Of a DNA stretch of 64,000 bases, positions 44,746 to 55,550 are shown piece after piece. Numbering within the stretch: the first letter of the stretch is position 1; every line of letters starts with the position of its first letter. Below the pieces are notes generated by a model, which had not been told where the DNA came from, did not search any database, and worked only from the letters and a program-made list of their open reading frames with translations. The stretch lies in the NCBI GenBank assembly GCA_036365515.1, contig CM070876.1, positions 99,032,150 through 99,096,149 of the forward strand, written 5' to 3'. This DNA comes from Torymus aiolomorphi. Taxonomy: Eukaryota > Arthropoda > Insecta > Hymenoptera > Torymidae. The translations under genes were made by a program, and so were the position numbers.

Positions 44746-45376
44746 CACGGTGACCCATTTTAATCGCTACACCCGGATTTTTCGGATCCTAAGACAGATA
44801 GGAAAAAATGATTCAGACAAAAGTTGTAGGGGACGAAGGGGGCCAAACGATGGTCCTAACAGCTTTGACCTTGAACTTGACCTTCAAGGTTATTTCAAGG
44901 TCAAGTGGTTTTTTTTAATAGGAACACCTATTTTTGACCCCGGATTCGGAAAGAGCGGGAAATTTTACATTCAAAATCATATTGAGACATTATTTTTCAA
45001 GGTCATTTCAAGGTCATTTCAAGGCCAAATGAAGGTCGAACTCCGAAAAATCCATTTTAAGTCGTTTTCTCCATGAGTCACAGGCTTAAGTGGTTCAAAC
45101 TGATCGTAGGTTTAATAGGGAAACCCACACACCCAAAACTTTCACATCCTAGTAAACAAATATCAAACTTGCACATCCGAACCCCATGCTCTTCATAGCC
45201 TCACATGCTAAACTGTTACACCAGACATCCCCCAGTCCCACACATCTCTACCCCATGTCTGATGTTTGTTTAACAGAAACTTCAAGATCATTAAAGCTTC
45301 TGTTGTAAATGTGTCAACCTTACGTTTAGCGCTACCCAGAAACAACGACGTGGACGTAGTAAGGATTGTTTCCTTT

Positions 45377-45708
45377 GGGGTGCTTGATTAAAGTGAGTCC
45401 CCTTGCCTCTCACTGTTCAGGGTGCTTGATTTAAGTGAGTCCCTTCGCCTCTCACTGATCGGGGTGCTTGATTAAAGTGAGTCCCCTTGCCTGTCACTGT
45501 TCAGGGTGCTTGATTTAAGTGAGTCCCTTCGCCTCTCACTGATCGGGGTGCTTGATTAAAGTGAGTCCCCTTGCCTCTCACTGTTCAGGGTGCTTGATTT
45601 AAGTGAGTCCCTTCGCCTCTCACTGATCGGGGTGCTTGATTAAAGTGAGTCCCCTTGCCTCTCACTGTTCAGGGTGCTTGATTTAAGTGAGTCCCTTCGC
45701 CTCTCACT
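45377..45708. repeat. Subterminal repeats of transposon 2, left, eight 42-bp units
   Basis: Two alternating 42-bp unit types, one with TTAAAGTGAGTCCCCTTGCC and one with TTTAAGTGAGTCCCTTCGCC, form four 84-bp dimers. Each unit ends CTCTCACT and is separated by GTTCAGG or GATCGGG. Confidence 0.9.
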
Positions 45709-45719
45709 TATGTGTTTAT

Positions 45720-46784
45720 CTAACCTCGAAGAAAATGTTCGAAATTACGACCATTTGCTTCCAGGCACATAGTCAAACGCCTTTGGAAGTGGCGAACGGT
45801 GTTTAGCAAAGTTTGCCTTGGAATGGCAGCGCATGCTCGACGAATTCTGTCCATCATGTCTACTCTTGTGGTGGGCCTTTCCTCAAAAACGGCATTTTTT
45901 AAATACCCCCATAAGTAAAAATCTGGTGATGTAAGATCTGGTGAGCAAGCAGGCCATTCAACCGGACCACCTCGACCAATCCATCTGTTACCATACTGCT
46001 CATTCAAAAAAGTCCTGACAATTCGAGCGAAATGTGGTGTTGCGCCGTCTTGCTGGAGCCACATTCTTCGTCGCGTTTCTAAGTCAACATCTTCCATCAA
46101 TACAGATAGTTCATCTCTTATTAGCGTTAAGTACGTGTGTTGATTAACATTTTCTTCGAAAAAATAAGGGCCAATCACACATCCATTAATAATCCCACAC
46201 CATACCATAATACTCCATCGTCTTTGATGGTTTACAGTTCTGACCCAATGAGGATTAACATCAGACCAGTAATGACAATTATGTCTATTCAATTCCCCAT
46301 CACTTTGAAATTTTGCCTCATCAGAAAAAAGAACAAAATTAAAAAAGTCTGGATCATTTTCTATCATTTGTAAAGCCCATTGGCAAAGCACAATACGCTG
46401 TTGAAAATGAGCAAACTGTAGCTCTTGGACCAGAGTAATATGATACGCATGATATCTAAGCACCTTCATAATTCTTAAAAATGTACTTTTTGGAAGACCG
46501 ATTTCCCTTTCGATTCGACGAGCGCTTATCTGTGGGTCAAGATGAATTATTGCCAGAATAGTCACAACCCGATTATCATTTTCATCATATTGATGGCGCC
46601 TACGTTGACGAACCATGTGTCCACCACGAGCTCTTTGAGTTAAACGTCTGATAGCCATAGCGTCAGGGTGTCGTCTGTCTGGATAGCGTTCAGCATAAAT
46701 TCTTGCCGCAGCACGATAATTACTTCGGCTTTCTCCTAAAGCCAACATCATGTCAACGATCTCGTTGGGCGGATAGTCAGCCAT
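45720..46784 (-). CDS. D-D-41-D transposase of transposon 2, intact
   Basis: A 354-residue protein with ATG at 46782-46784 and stop TAG at 45720-45722. N-terminal helices (about 5-50: EIVDMMLALGESRSNYRAAA) and a second helix-turn-helix (ISARRIEREIGLPKSTFLRI, 86-105) should bind the TIRs. The catalytic triad is Asp155 (LFSDEAKF), Asp246 (LQQDGATPH) and Asp288 (PDLTSPDFYLWG), with 41 residues between the last two, as in transposon 1. NRHNCHYW, NPHWV and NRWIGRGGPVEWPA are shared with it, but overall the two proteins are clearly different. The stop codon and the last four codons lie inside the left TIR, so TIR and gene overlap. No lesion is visible. Confidence 0.9.
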   Translation of the reverse strand: MADYPPNEIVDMMLALGESRSNYRAAARIYAERYPDRRHPDAMAIRRLTQRARGGHMVRQRRRHQYDENDNRVVTILAIIHLDPQISARRIEREIGLPKSTFLRIMKVLRYHAYHITLVQELQFAHFQQRIVLCQWALQMIENDPDFFNFVLFSDEAKFQSDGELNRHNCHYWSDVNPHWVRTVNHQRRWSIMVWCGIINGCVIGPYFFEENVNQHTYLTLIRDELSVLMEDVDLETRRRMWLQQDGATPHFARIVRTFLNEQYGNRWIGRGGPVEWPACSPDLTSPDFYLWGYLKNAVFEERPTTRVDMMDRIRRACAAIPRQTLLNTVRHFQRRLTMCLEANGRNFEHFLRG

Positions 46785-46799
46785 TTCAGAGCCAGCTAT

Positions 46800-47251
46800 T
46801 AATTACTATTAAATCTGAATAGTGAAATGGTATAAAAAATATTAATAATTATAATATTTGCCCGTATACGGTCGCGACCAAAAAAGAAAAATGTTCCTAA
46901 ATTATGGTAACTTTATCTGACTAAGTGTATTTGCCAAAAGTACTACGATTATCACACTTTTGTAATTGTAAGTTTTATAATAAAGTAATAATCATTAAAT
47001 TATTTCTAATTTGAACTACACATAATACTAAAACTTGCTTTTATTTTAAATATTGTGAATTATTGCCGTTCAAACTTGAGAAATACTAATATTGATAATG
47101 TAATCATTAAAGACACATTTACAAATAATTTCTGTTCCGTCAAGATTTTTGTACAAAAAAGAAATGTTGTATCTTTATTCTTTTGAAAGTTATGACTTTT
47201 CTTTTTAAACAATGACATTTTTTTACAGCTCATATCTTTAATTTACTCATA
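46800..47251. other. Internal non-coding part of transposon 2
   Basis: AT-rich leader upstream of the transposase, up to the right TIR. It presumably holds the promoter, but no core motif is evident. Confidence 0.5.
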
Positions 47252-47278
47252 TTTCTTCGAGGTTAGATAAACACATAA

Positions 47279-47524
47279 GTGAGAGGCGAAGGGACTCACT
47301 TAAATCAAGCACCCTGAACAGTGAGAGGCAAGGGGACTCACTTTAATCAAGCACCCCGATCAGTGAGAGGCGAAGGGACTCACTTAAATCAAGCACCCTG
47401 AACAGTGAGAGGCAAGGGGACTCACTTTAATCAAGCACCCCGATCAGTGAGAGGCGAAGGGACTCACTTAAATCAAACACCCTGAACAGTGAGAGGCAAG
47501 GGGACTCACTTTAATCAAGCACCC
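47279..47524. repeat. Subterminal repeats of transposon 2, right, six units
   Basis: Inverted counterpart of 45377-45708 with three dimers instead of four. Confidence 0.9.
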
Positions 47525-48244
47525 CAAAGGAAACAATCCTTACTACGTCCACGTCGTTGTTTCTGGGTAGCGCTAAACGTAAGGTTGACACATTTACAAC
47601 AGAAGCTTTAATGATCTTGAAGTTTCTGTTAAACAAACATCAGACATGGGGTAGAGATGTGTGGGACTGGGGGATGTCTGGTGTAACAGTTTAGCATGTG
47701 AGGCTATGAAGAGCATGGGGTTCGGATGTGCAAGTTTGATATTTGTTTACTAGGATGTGAAAGTTTTGGGTGTGTGGGTTTCCCTATTAAACCTACGATC
47801 AGTTTGAACCACTTAAGCCTGTGACTCATGGAGAAAACGACTTAAAATGGATTTTTCGGAGTTCGACCTTCATTTGGCCTTGAAATGACCTTGAAATGAC
47901 CTTGAAAAAAAATGTGTCAATATGATTTTGAACGTAAAATTTCCCGCTCTTTCCGAATCCGGGGTCAAAAATAGGTGTTCCTATTAAAAAAAACCACTTG
48001 ACCTTGAAATAACCTTGAAGGTCAAGTTCAAGGTCAAAGCTGTTAGGACCATCGTTTGGTCCCCTTCGTCCCCTATAACTTTTGTCTGAATCATTTTTTC
48101 CTATCTGTCTTAGGATCCGAAAAATCCGGGTGTAGCGATTAAAATGGGTCACCGTGTATATATATTATTCAAATATAATTTGAAGATAAACCATACAAAT
48201 TTCAATACACATATAAGAGTAGATTCCTCGACACTCAAGACTTA

Positions 48245-48475
48245 ACAGTGGTTCCGGTACCGATCGAACAATCGTTCGCTAGACTATTTCAAATTAAAGA
48301 ATAAAAATAACTTTTCTCCGGAACTTAACAGTGGTTCCGGTACCGATCGAAAATTAGTTCACTAGACTATTTAAAATAAAAGAAATAAAATAACTATTTT
48401 TCGGAACGTCACATTGGTTCCGGTACACAGTCGAACGAAAAGTTCGTTAGATCAGCTAAATCAAACTTTAAATGT
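48245..48475. repeat. About 85-bp tandem repeat, three units
   Basis: CAGTGGTTCCGGTACCGATC or a close variant occurs at about 48247, 48329 and 48413, each followed by a GTTCGYTAGA-like block and an A-rich spacer. Because it lies upstream of the ORF1 below, it may be a repeated promoter or 5' end of that retroelement. Confidence 0.7.
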
Positions 48476-49355
48476 TTTAAAGTAGATAAAATAAGCTCTT
48501 GAAAGACGAGGAAAATATTCTTATATAAATACAACTAACATAGAATAAGTCCGAGCTACTTGCTTTGCAGTAAGAAGTTGGGGGGATCATTGTAGCATGA
48601 ATCGCCCAAATTTCGGAAGATAAGCAAGTACGGCTCGTCGAGTTATTAACAAGTATTCAACAAATGATAAATACGGAAATAAGAAAAATTTCTACAAAAC
48701 AAATGACATTTTTCAAAAATATATTACGCAAAATACAAATACAGTCTAACACAGATTAGAAAATTGAAAAATAAAAATACAAACGAAAAAAGTTACGACA
48801 CTACAAGGAGTAATAAAACAAAGAAGTAAGAAAAATTTTTAGCAACAAATTATATAACAAATTATAGCTGAAATAGCAAGTGAAAAGATAAATTTACAGA
48901 GTGAAATCAAGATATATTACGCGAAAATAGCAGTCTAATACAAGTAAGAAATTGAAAAAAATCAATAATAAAAAGATATAAAAGTAAACCCAAAAGAAAA
49001 TACTACAATAGATAAAACAAAATATCATAAAGACAAATTATAATTACAAAAAAATTAAGAACAACGATCACATAAATCGAAAATACAGCACACGAAAAAT
49101 AAACATAGAATAATGATCAACGCAGCTCAAGAAAACGAATAATAATATTAAACAAATTGATCAATTAAATAAAAATTGCATAAATAAACATTACAGTTTA
49201 AACAATAAAAGATAAAACACTAAAAACTAAGCAAAGGAAAAAATTTATAAAAGTGACAAATAAATAAATAAATTATATTGTGAAATAAACAATTACAAAA
49301 TATATACAGAAAAATAGTGGAATTAATAATAAAAACATATTTTTTTTAAACCAAG
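48476..49355 (+). other. A-rich leader upstream of ORF1
   Basis: Strongly A-rich plus strand with no open frame. A GC-richer patch at about 48550-48640 (GTCCGAGCTACTTGC ... GGCTCGTCGAG) shows no tRNA fold that I can see. The whole could be the 5' untranslated region of the non-LTR element. Confidence 0.45.
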
Positions 49356-50929
49356 ATGGAGGATAGTGGGCTGCCACCGGAGGCAGTCCCTCCCGATATA
49401 TACTATCGATGTCACAATACGCAAGCGGTTAAAACGGTAGTATGTATATGGTGTTGCAATGTTTTTCATAAAAGTGACTTTAATAGAAAAAAAAATGTAA
49501 GATACATAAACAGTGTGTTAGTTGTTTGTGATGAACACGATTTGAGCATAACCTCAAATCAAGATCCCACACGTGTTGTGTTACTAAAACTACAAGAAGA
49601 TCTGCAAACCAAAACTAAAGCGATTGAGAATCTTAGTAAAAACTATAGGAAAATAGAATCAGAGTACAGTAAACTTAAAATCAACTATGAAGGCCTCCTT
49701 CAAGAAAACAGAATGCAAGTTGATGAGCTGGATGAGACTACATGCGAAGACAAGGACAGTGATAAAGTAAGTGCACTAATAACAGAAAACCAGCTGCTTA
49801 GGGAACTAAATACTGAATTGAAACATAAAAATCTGCTTTTAAACGAAATTCTAACGAAAGAAAAAGAACGACCGAGTAAATACAAGGAAACATATGCAGA
49901 TATAATGTCAAAAAGATACACATACCACAATCCAAAAAAGTGCCGAAAATTGTAGTGACAAGAAAAGACAAAGAAGAGAAATCTGTGATAAAGGAAAAAG
50001 TATTCCACTATCTACTTAAAGAAAAATCAATCCAAACGAAAAAAATTGATATGAAAAGTAAAGATGTAATTTCAATAACATGCATGAACGAGGAAAGTGC
50101 CAAGACAGCAAAAAGATTACTAGACGCCAAGCTCAACCACCTCTACAAGGTCGAAGAAGAACAGCTTAGTAAGCCTGTCATAAGAATAACTGGCATCGAA
50201 AATGAATTCAAGTCTGATATAAAAGCAATCGAAAATGACATAAACCAAAGAAATTTTTCAAATTTAGATACAAAGGGTAACGTATTACACGTAGCTGGCA
50301 ATGACAAAAACAGTAAAGTAACGGTCATCATGCAAATAACGGGTGAAATGCACAAACATATTAAAGAAAATAAAGACAGATTATTCGTTGGTTATCAGAA
50401 TTGCAAAGTTTACGATATAATAAATGTGAAACCATGTTATAAGTGTGGTAGATTGGGTCATAATGGCCAAAGGTGTAAGAACAGCCCAACCTGTTTAAAA
50501 TGTGCGGGAACGCATCTAACAGAAAAGTGCACATCAGAGAAACAGTGCTGCGTCAACTGTAGCTTCTCAAATAAGACATTTGGAAACGACTATAATACTG
50601 ATCATGTTACCACTGACAGACAAGAATGCAAAATTTTGAATGCTAAGGTAAACAAGGCTATGAACACTACTGAATATATAATAAAACCTGACTTACCGAG
50701 ATACCTCGGTAAGGTAGATAACTTCAAGAAACGGACGCAAGAGTTAACTAAATCACCAACTACATTACAAACTCAGGTGGGCGGAACTGAATTAACACTG
50801 GCAAAACCCAGGCTTGCAAGTTCGTCTTCACTTACATCGATAACAACAAGATCTAGATTCTACTCACAACAAGACCTCAGCCTGAGTTCGCCTACCAAAA
50901 ATACGCAAGAGGGATCAACAAACTTTTAA
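49356..50929 (+). pseudogene. Non-LTR retrotransposon ORF1 (Gag-like) with one frameshift
   Basis: A nucleic-acid-binding ORF1 of a jockey/I/R1-type non-LTR element. From ATG 49356: a Cys/His finger (VCIWCCNVFH ... VVCDEHD, residues about 28-65), a long coiled coil (LKLQEDLQTKTKAIENLSKN onward), then a frame change near 49905-49940 into the next frame. That frame carries an RRM-like alpha/beta region (VISITCMNEESAKTAKRLLD; PVIRITGI) and CCHC zinc knuckles CYKCGRLGHNGQRC and CLKCAGTHLTEKC with a third Cys-rich stretch. It ends at TAA 50927-50929. No reverse-transcriptase ORF follows. The two frames overlap by 16 bp, so programmed frameshifting is conceivable, but a simple indel is likelier. 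Confidence 0.8.
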
Positions 50930-51270
50930 TTTAAGTGATACAAACTTTGGCAGTGAGATTGAAAATTTTAAAAAACTCTATTGCAAAAGTGTTAATAGGA
51001 AACATGAACTAAAAAATAAACTAAAAAATATATATAATAAACAAATGTATACATATTGTTTTACTTGCGTTAAGTTTTGAGAATTCTATTGACAATATTA
51101 AATGTTTAAGGTTTAAATATTTAATACTTAGTATATAAGCTTTAGTGTATAAGTATAGTCTTAAGTATTCATGTACCAGCCCTCGTACAGGTAGTTAATA
51201 TCTATCTCTGAGGACTTTACTCTATGTAATTTTGTTCTGGTTTAATAAATAATAAATAATAAATAATTTT
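50930..51270 (+). mobile_element. 3' end of the ORF1-only retroelement with (AATA)n tail
   Basis: Directly after ORF1 lies a short sequence with CTAAAAAATAAACTAAAAAA and TATTGTTTTACTTGCGTTAA, then a plain 3' region ending in TTTAATAAATAATAAATAAT repeats (51240-51270). A simple-repeat tail is what non-LTR elements leave at their 3' end. Confidence 0.65.
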
Positions 51271-51313
51271 AAAAGATATATTAAGTATAGTATAAACAAA
51301 GAAGTAATATGTC

Positions 51314-51595
51314 ATGTCAAATCAGAAAGGTATAGAAAATAAGGGAAAGGTAGGGATTATAACCAGACGGACTACCCAAAGAAATCCAGAACTTAAAAAG
51401 CAAGTAGATGATATAAATAAACAAACGAACACTTTTGAAAGAAGACCAAAAGTTCCAAGATCACCTCCAAATACACAATTAAATAGAACTTCATCGGATA
51501 TCTACATTAACTCAAAAACACAGGAAAATGATGAAATACTTTCAATTCCATCATCTTCAAAAATAGACCATACCCTGTTGAAAATATCCATGTAG
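51314..51595 (+). CDS. Unrecognised frame, truncated by satellite
   Basis: ATG 51314 opens a hydrophilic 93-residue frame (TRRTTQRNPELKKQVDDINK, then RRPKVPRSPPNTQLNRTSSD) that runs into the 106-bp satellite for its last residues. It could be the N-terminus of another retroelement ORF1 cut by the array, or chance. No domain is visible. Confidence 0.3.
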   Translation: MSNQKGIENKGKVGIITRRTTQRNPELKKQVDDINKQTNTFERRPKVPRSPPNTQLNRTSSDIYINSKTQENDEILSIPSSSKIDHTLLKISM

Positions 51596-54040
51596 ATTTT
51601 AGTCTGATTTTCATATGGAATTCACATAGAATCCATATGGAATCAATGTAGATTCCATACGGATTCCATTTAAATTCCATATAGAAATCAGTCCCAAAAC
51701 GCCCAGTGGATTTCCACAGGGAATTCCACGTAGATTCCCACATGGATATCTATCATAAACACTTGCCGAGCAAAATCCGTATGGATTGTCATAAAGATTT
51801 CCACGTAGAAATCCAGGCAAAGTGTAGGTGTTCCACATGGATTTCGGTATGGATCTTTCTATCAACAGTTGCCGAGCAAAATCCGTATGGATTTTCATAA
51901 AGATTTCCATGTAGAAATCCAGGTAAAGAGTAGATGTTCCACATGGAATTCCGTAAGGATTTTTCTACCAACAGTTGCCGAGAACAATCCGTATGGATTA
52001 TCGTAAAGATTTCGATGTAGAAATCCAGGTAAAGATTAGATGTTCCACATGGAATTCCGTAAGGATTTTTCTACCAACAGTTGCCGAGAACAATCCGTAT
52101 GGATTATCGTAAAGATTTCGATGTAGAAATCCAGGTAAAGAGTAGATGTTCCACATGGATTTCCGTAAGGATTTTTCTACCAACAGTTGCCGAGCAACAT
52201 CCGTATGGATTTTCATAAAGATTTCCACGTAGAAATCCAGGTAAAGTGTAGGTATTCCACATGGATTTCGGTATGGATTTTTCTACCAACAGTTGCCGAG
52301 CAAAATCCGTATGGATTATCGTAAAGGTTTCGATGTAGAAATCCAGGTAAAGAGTAGATGTTCCACATCGATTTCCGTAAGGATTTTTCTACCAACAGTT
52401 GCCGAGCAAAATCCGTATGGATTTTCATAAAGATTTCCACGTAGAAATCCAGGTAAAGTGTAGGTGTTCCACATGGATTTCGGTATGGATTTTTCTACCA
52501 ACAGTTGCCGAGCAAAATCCGTATGGATTATCGTAAAGATTTCGATGTAGAAATCCAAGTAAAGTGTAGATGTTCCACATGGATTTCGGTATGGATTTTT
52601 CTACCAACAGTTGCCGAGCAAAACCCGTATGGATTTTCATAAAAATTTCCATGTAGAAATCCAGGTAAAGTGTAGGTGTTCCACATGGATTTCGGTATGG
52701 ATTTTTCTACCAACAGTTGCCGAGCAAAATCCGTATGGATTATCGTAAAGGTTTCCACGTACAAATCCAGGTAAAGTGTAAATATTCCACATGGACTTCG
52801 GTATGGGTTTTTCTACCAACAGTTGCCGAGCAAAATCCGTATAGATATTCATAAAGATTTCCATGTAGAAATCCAGGTAAAGAATAAACTTTCCACATGG
52901 ATTTCCGTAAGGATTTTTCTACCAACACTTGCCGAGCAAAATCCGTATGGATTATCGTAAAGATTTCCATGTAGAAATCCAGGTAAAGAGTAGATGTTCC
53001 ACATGGATTTCCGTAAAGATTTTTCTACCAAAACTTGCCGAGCAAAATCCGTATGGATTTTCATAAAGATTTCCATGTAGAAATCCAGGTAAAGAGTAGA
53101 TGTTCCACATGGATTTCCGTAAGGATTTTTCTACCAATAGTTGCCGAGCAAAATCCGTATGGATTTTCATAAAGATTTCCATGTAGAAATCTACGTAAAG
53201 AGTACGTATTTCACATAGATTTCCATATAGATTTTTCTACCATTACTTGCCGATCCAAGCCCGTATGGATTTTTAGAAATATTTCCATGTAGGAATCAAC
53301 GTAAAGAGAACCTGTTTTACATAGATTTCCATATGGATATAGCTACTAACATTTGCCGAAGAAAATCCGTATAGATATTCGTGAAGATTGCCACGTAGAA
53401 ATCCAGGTAAAGAGTAGGTGTTCAACATAGATTTTCGTATGGATTCTTCTATCAACACTTGCCGAACAAAATCCGTATGGATTTTTATAAAGATTTCCAT
53501 GTAGAAATCTACGTAAAGAGTACGTGTTTTACATAGATTTCCTTATGGATATAGCTACTAATATTTGCTAAAGATAAACCGTATGGATATTCATGAAGAT
53601 TTCCATGTAGAAATTAGGTAAAAAGTACGGGTTTCGCGTATATTTCTATATGCATATTTCTACTAACATTAGCCGCACAAAATCCGTATGGTTAGTCATT
53701 AAGATTTCCATGTAGAAATACAGATAAAAAGTACATGTTTCACATAGATTTCTATACGGATTTGTTGTAAATATTGACTAAACAAAATCCACATGGATTT
53801 CCATAATGAATTTTATGTAGAAATCTAAGTAAAAAGTACCAGTTACACATAGATTTCCATGTGAATTTTTCCACAAGCACTTGCCAAGCAAAATCCATTT
53901 GGATTTTCATGAAGTTTTCCATTTAGAAATCCTGGTAAAAGGTGCAGGCTCCACATACATTTTTAAATGGATTTTTCTATATTAATTCACTTACCAAACA
54001 AAATCCCTATGAATATTCATGACGATTTCCATTTAGAATT
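51590..54040. repeat. 106-bp satellite array, about 23 units
   Basis: Units contain TAGAAATCCAGGTAAAG, TTCCACATGGATTT, ATTTTTCTACCAACAGTTGC and GAGCAAAATCCGTATGGATT. Neighbouring units alternate (ATTATCGTAAAGATTTCGATG-type and ATTTTCATAAAGATTTCCACG-type), giving a 212-bp period in the best-preserved part. Units decay strongly after about 53.2 kb. All minus-strand frames of 60-99 codons here are the satellite read in shifting phase. Confidence 0.95.
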
Positions 54041-54584
54041 TTAAAATTCTGTAATGTTAGTCTGTAATGTAAAATTTGTCAGTTAACAGGATATTATTTT
54101 ATATTAGTAAACATAATGTAAATAATAAGGAACATAATTATTATAAATATAAGAAGAAAATAGTCAGCTCGTAGTCACAAAATATTTATTTTTTTTTTAA
54201 TGAAAATATACATGTGTTCTGATATAACCAAAGAACATACGTTTACTCACTTTAATACTTAACTTTAATATCATTAATTTTCTTTAATGAAACATGAATT
54301 CTTAACATAAGAATGAAGAAAAATATTATACTATTTGTGAGATCCACCGTTCCACAAGAGATCATTAAATGCTTAAGCATGTCTCATCTTTTCTTCTATC
54401 TGCTTATCCAGATGAATTAAGCTCGGAACCTAAGATATGAACAAATCTTATTTTATTATATTTTTAAATTTATCATTTTATTATAATAAAACTTGCATAT
54501 ATTAACCTCGAATATTAAAAAATATTTTTTTTTCAAGAGTGTGGCATATCATAAACTCTAATTAATAATTATTATTAGTCACTG
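54041..54584. other. Gene-free AT-rich stretch
   Basis: No feature is recognised. Confidence 0.5.
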
Positions 54585-54894
54585 ACTACACTGAAAAAAA
54601 TTTGGCACGTGCGCTGTCCCTGTATATACGGACGGAGGTCGTCTTGAGGTTATGTACGTTTGTTGTCCCGCGTGGTACGTCTGTTATGCCAGTGAGGGAG
54701 CTCTCTCGTCTCTTTGCGAGGCGTCTGCTACACCGCCACGCGCGGGGCGCGCGGCACACTTGTTTCGTCACGTCGCCTGCCCCGAAAAGGGACGAGAGAG
54801 CTCCCTTACTGGTACAACAGATGTATGGAATCGACGGGGCGACCTCTGTCTCGGCTTACGGACAACTCTCGTGCCAAATTTTTTTCAGTGTAGT
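54585..54894. mobile_element. TIR element with GC-rich interior (310 bp)
   Basis: Ends ACTACACTGAAAAAAATTTG (54585) and its reverse complement (to 54894). The interior is a partial palindrome with GAGGGAGCTCTCTCGTC and GACGAGAGAGCTCCCT arms. A non-autonomous DNA transposon; the family is not recognised. Frames on both strands inside it are compositional. Confidence 0.75.
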
Positions 54895-54930
54895 AATTAT
54901 CTATAAAAGTTTTAAGTCAAAATTCCAATA

Positions 54931-55320
54931 GATCACCTAGGCGAACACGACAGAGAATTGACGGCGTAGATGTATTTGAATGTAGTCTGAACTCCCGCGA
55001 CAGACTCGAGTAAGTACTTCACTTCGGATTTGGACTTTATCCTGTAGTATAGCCGAACCTAGCCTCCAACTTTCCATCTGTCTACTTCTCTGTTCCTGGC
55101 AGTTCGATACTACTCTCCTCATCCCCACTGCTTAACACATTATTAATATAACTTGTTTTGCTCTAGGCGAAGAGCTCCTGCAGAAGACAACACGTCTTCA
55201 TATAATTGTACTCTCCTCGACGGCAGCCAACGCAACTACCACTTCCCGAGGACATCACCTAGGCGAACATGACAGAGAAGTGACGGCGAAGGTAGTCCGC
55301 GCTCCCGCGACAGACTCGAG
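54931..55320. repeat. Direct repeat of about 85 bp, spaced about 320 bp apart
   Basis: ATCACCTAGGCGAACAYGAC, GAAKTGACGGCG and CTCCCGCGACAGACTCGAGT occur at 54931-55012 and 55250-55322. The DNA between (about 55085-55265) is the second copy of the repeat at 885-1050. Confidence 0.65.
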
Positions 55321-55464
55321 TATGTCGGTATTTAGGGCACACCTGATTTTTAGGTACGAAATATCTCCCCAAAAAGTAACAATTTTCTGCGGGTGCACAC
55401 GGACAGAAAACTCTTACTACTACAGTTAACGGCTTACTCGTAGAGTATAGGAGTTCCCTTACTA

Positions 55465-55550
55465 TATAAGTAAGGCGGTTTTATTAATCTTAGTAAGGGA
55501 CCCATACTTTTATGGTGCTTTTCATACTACAACAGTTACACAATTATACA
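55465..55550. repeat. Direct repeat, partner at 56775-56895
   Basis: AAGTAAGGCGGTTTTATTAA, CTTAGTAAGGGACCCATACT and CATACTACAACAGTTACACA recur in the same order 1.3 kb downstream. The sequence between may be an insertion. Confidence 0.65.

Larger units (their letters stand above)
44746..48156. mobile_element. Tc1/mariner-superfamily transposon 2 (D-D-41-D type)
   Basis: A 3,411-bp element from CACGGTGACCCATTTTAATC to its reverse complement, flanked by TA. TIRs are 989 bp (44746-45734) and 905 bp (47252-48156), differing by one 84-bp repeat dimer. It has a single intact transposase on the minus strand. Very few TIR mismatches suggest recent insertion. The 108-codon frames mirrored in the two TIRs are non-coding. 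Confidence 0.9.

Noticed and set aside
44750..45076. 108-codon frame repeated inverted at 47826-48152
   Set aside because: Lies wholly in the TIRs of transposon 2. It is conserved because the TIRs are identical, and there is no domain.
51507..53500. Overlapping minus-strand frames with MEIFMKIHTDFARQLL-type repeats
   Set aside because: Translation of the 106-bp satellite in alternating phase. No start context or domain.
54602..54931. 109-codon frame and overlapping frames on both strands
   Set aside because: Inside the GC-rich palindromic MITE; composition-driven and containing TIR sequence at the end.
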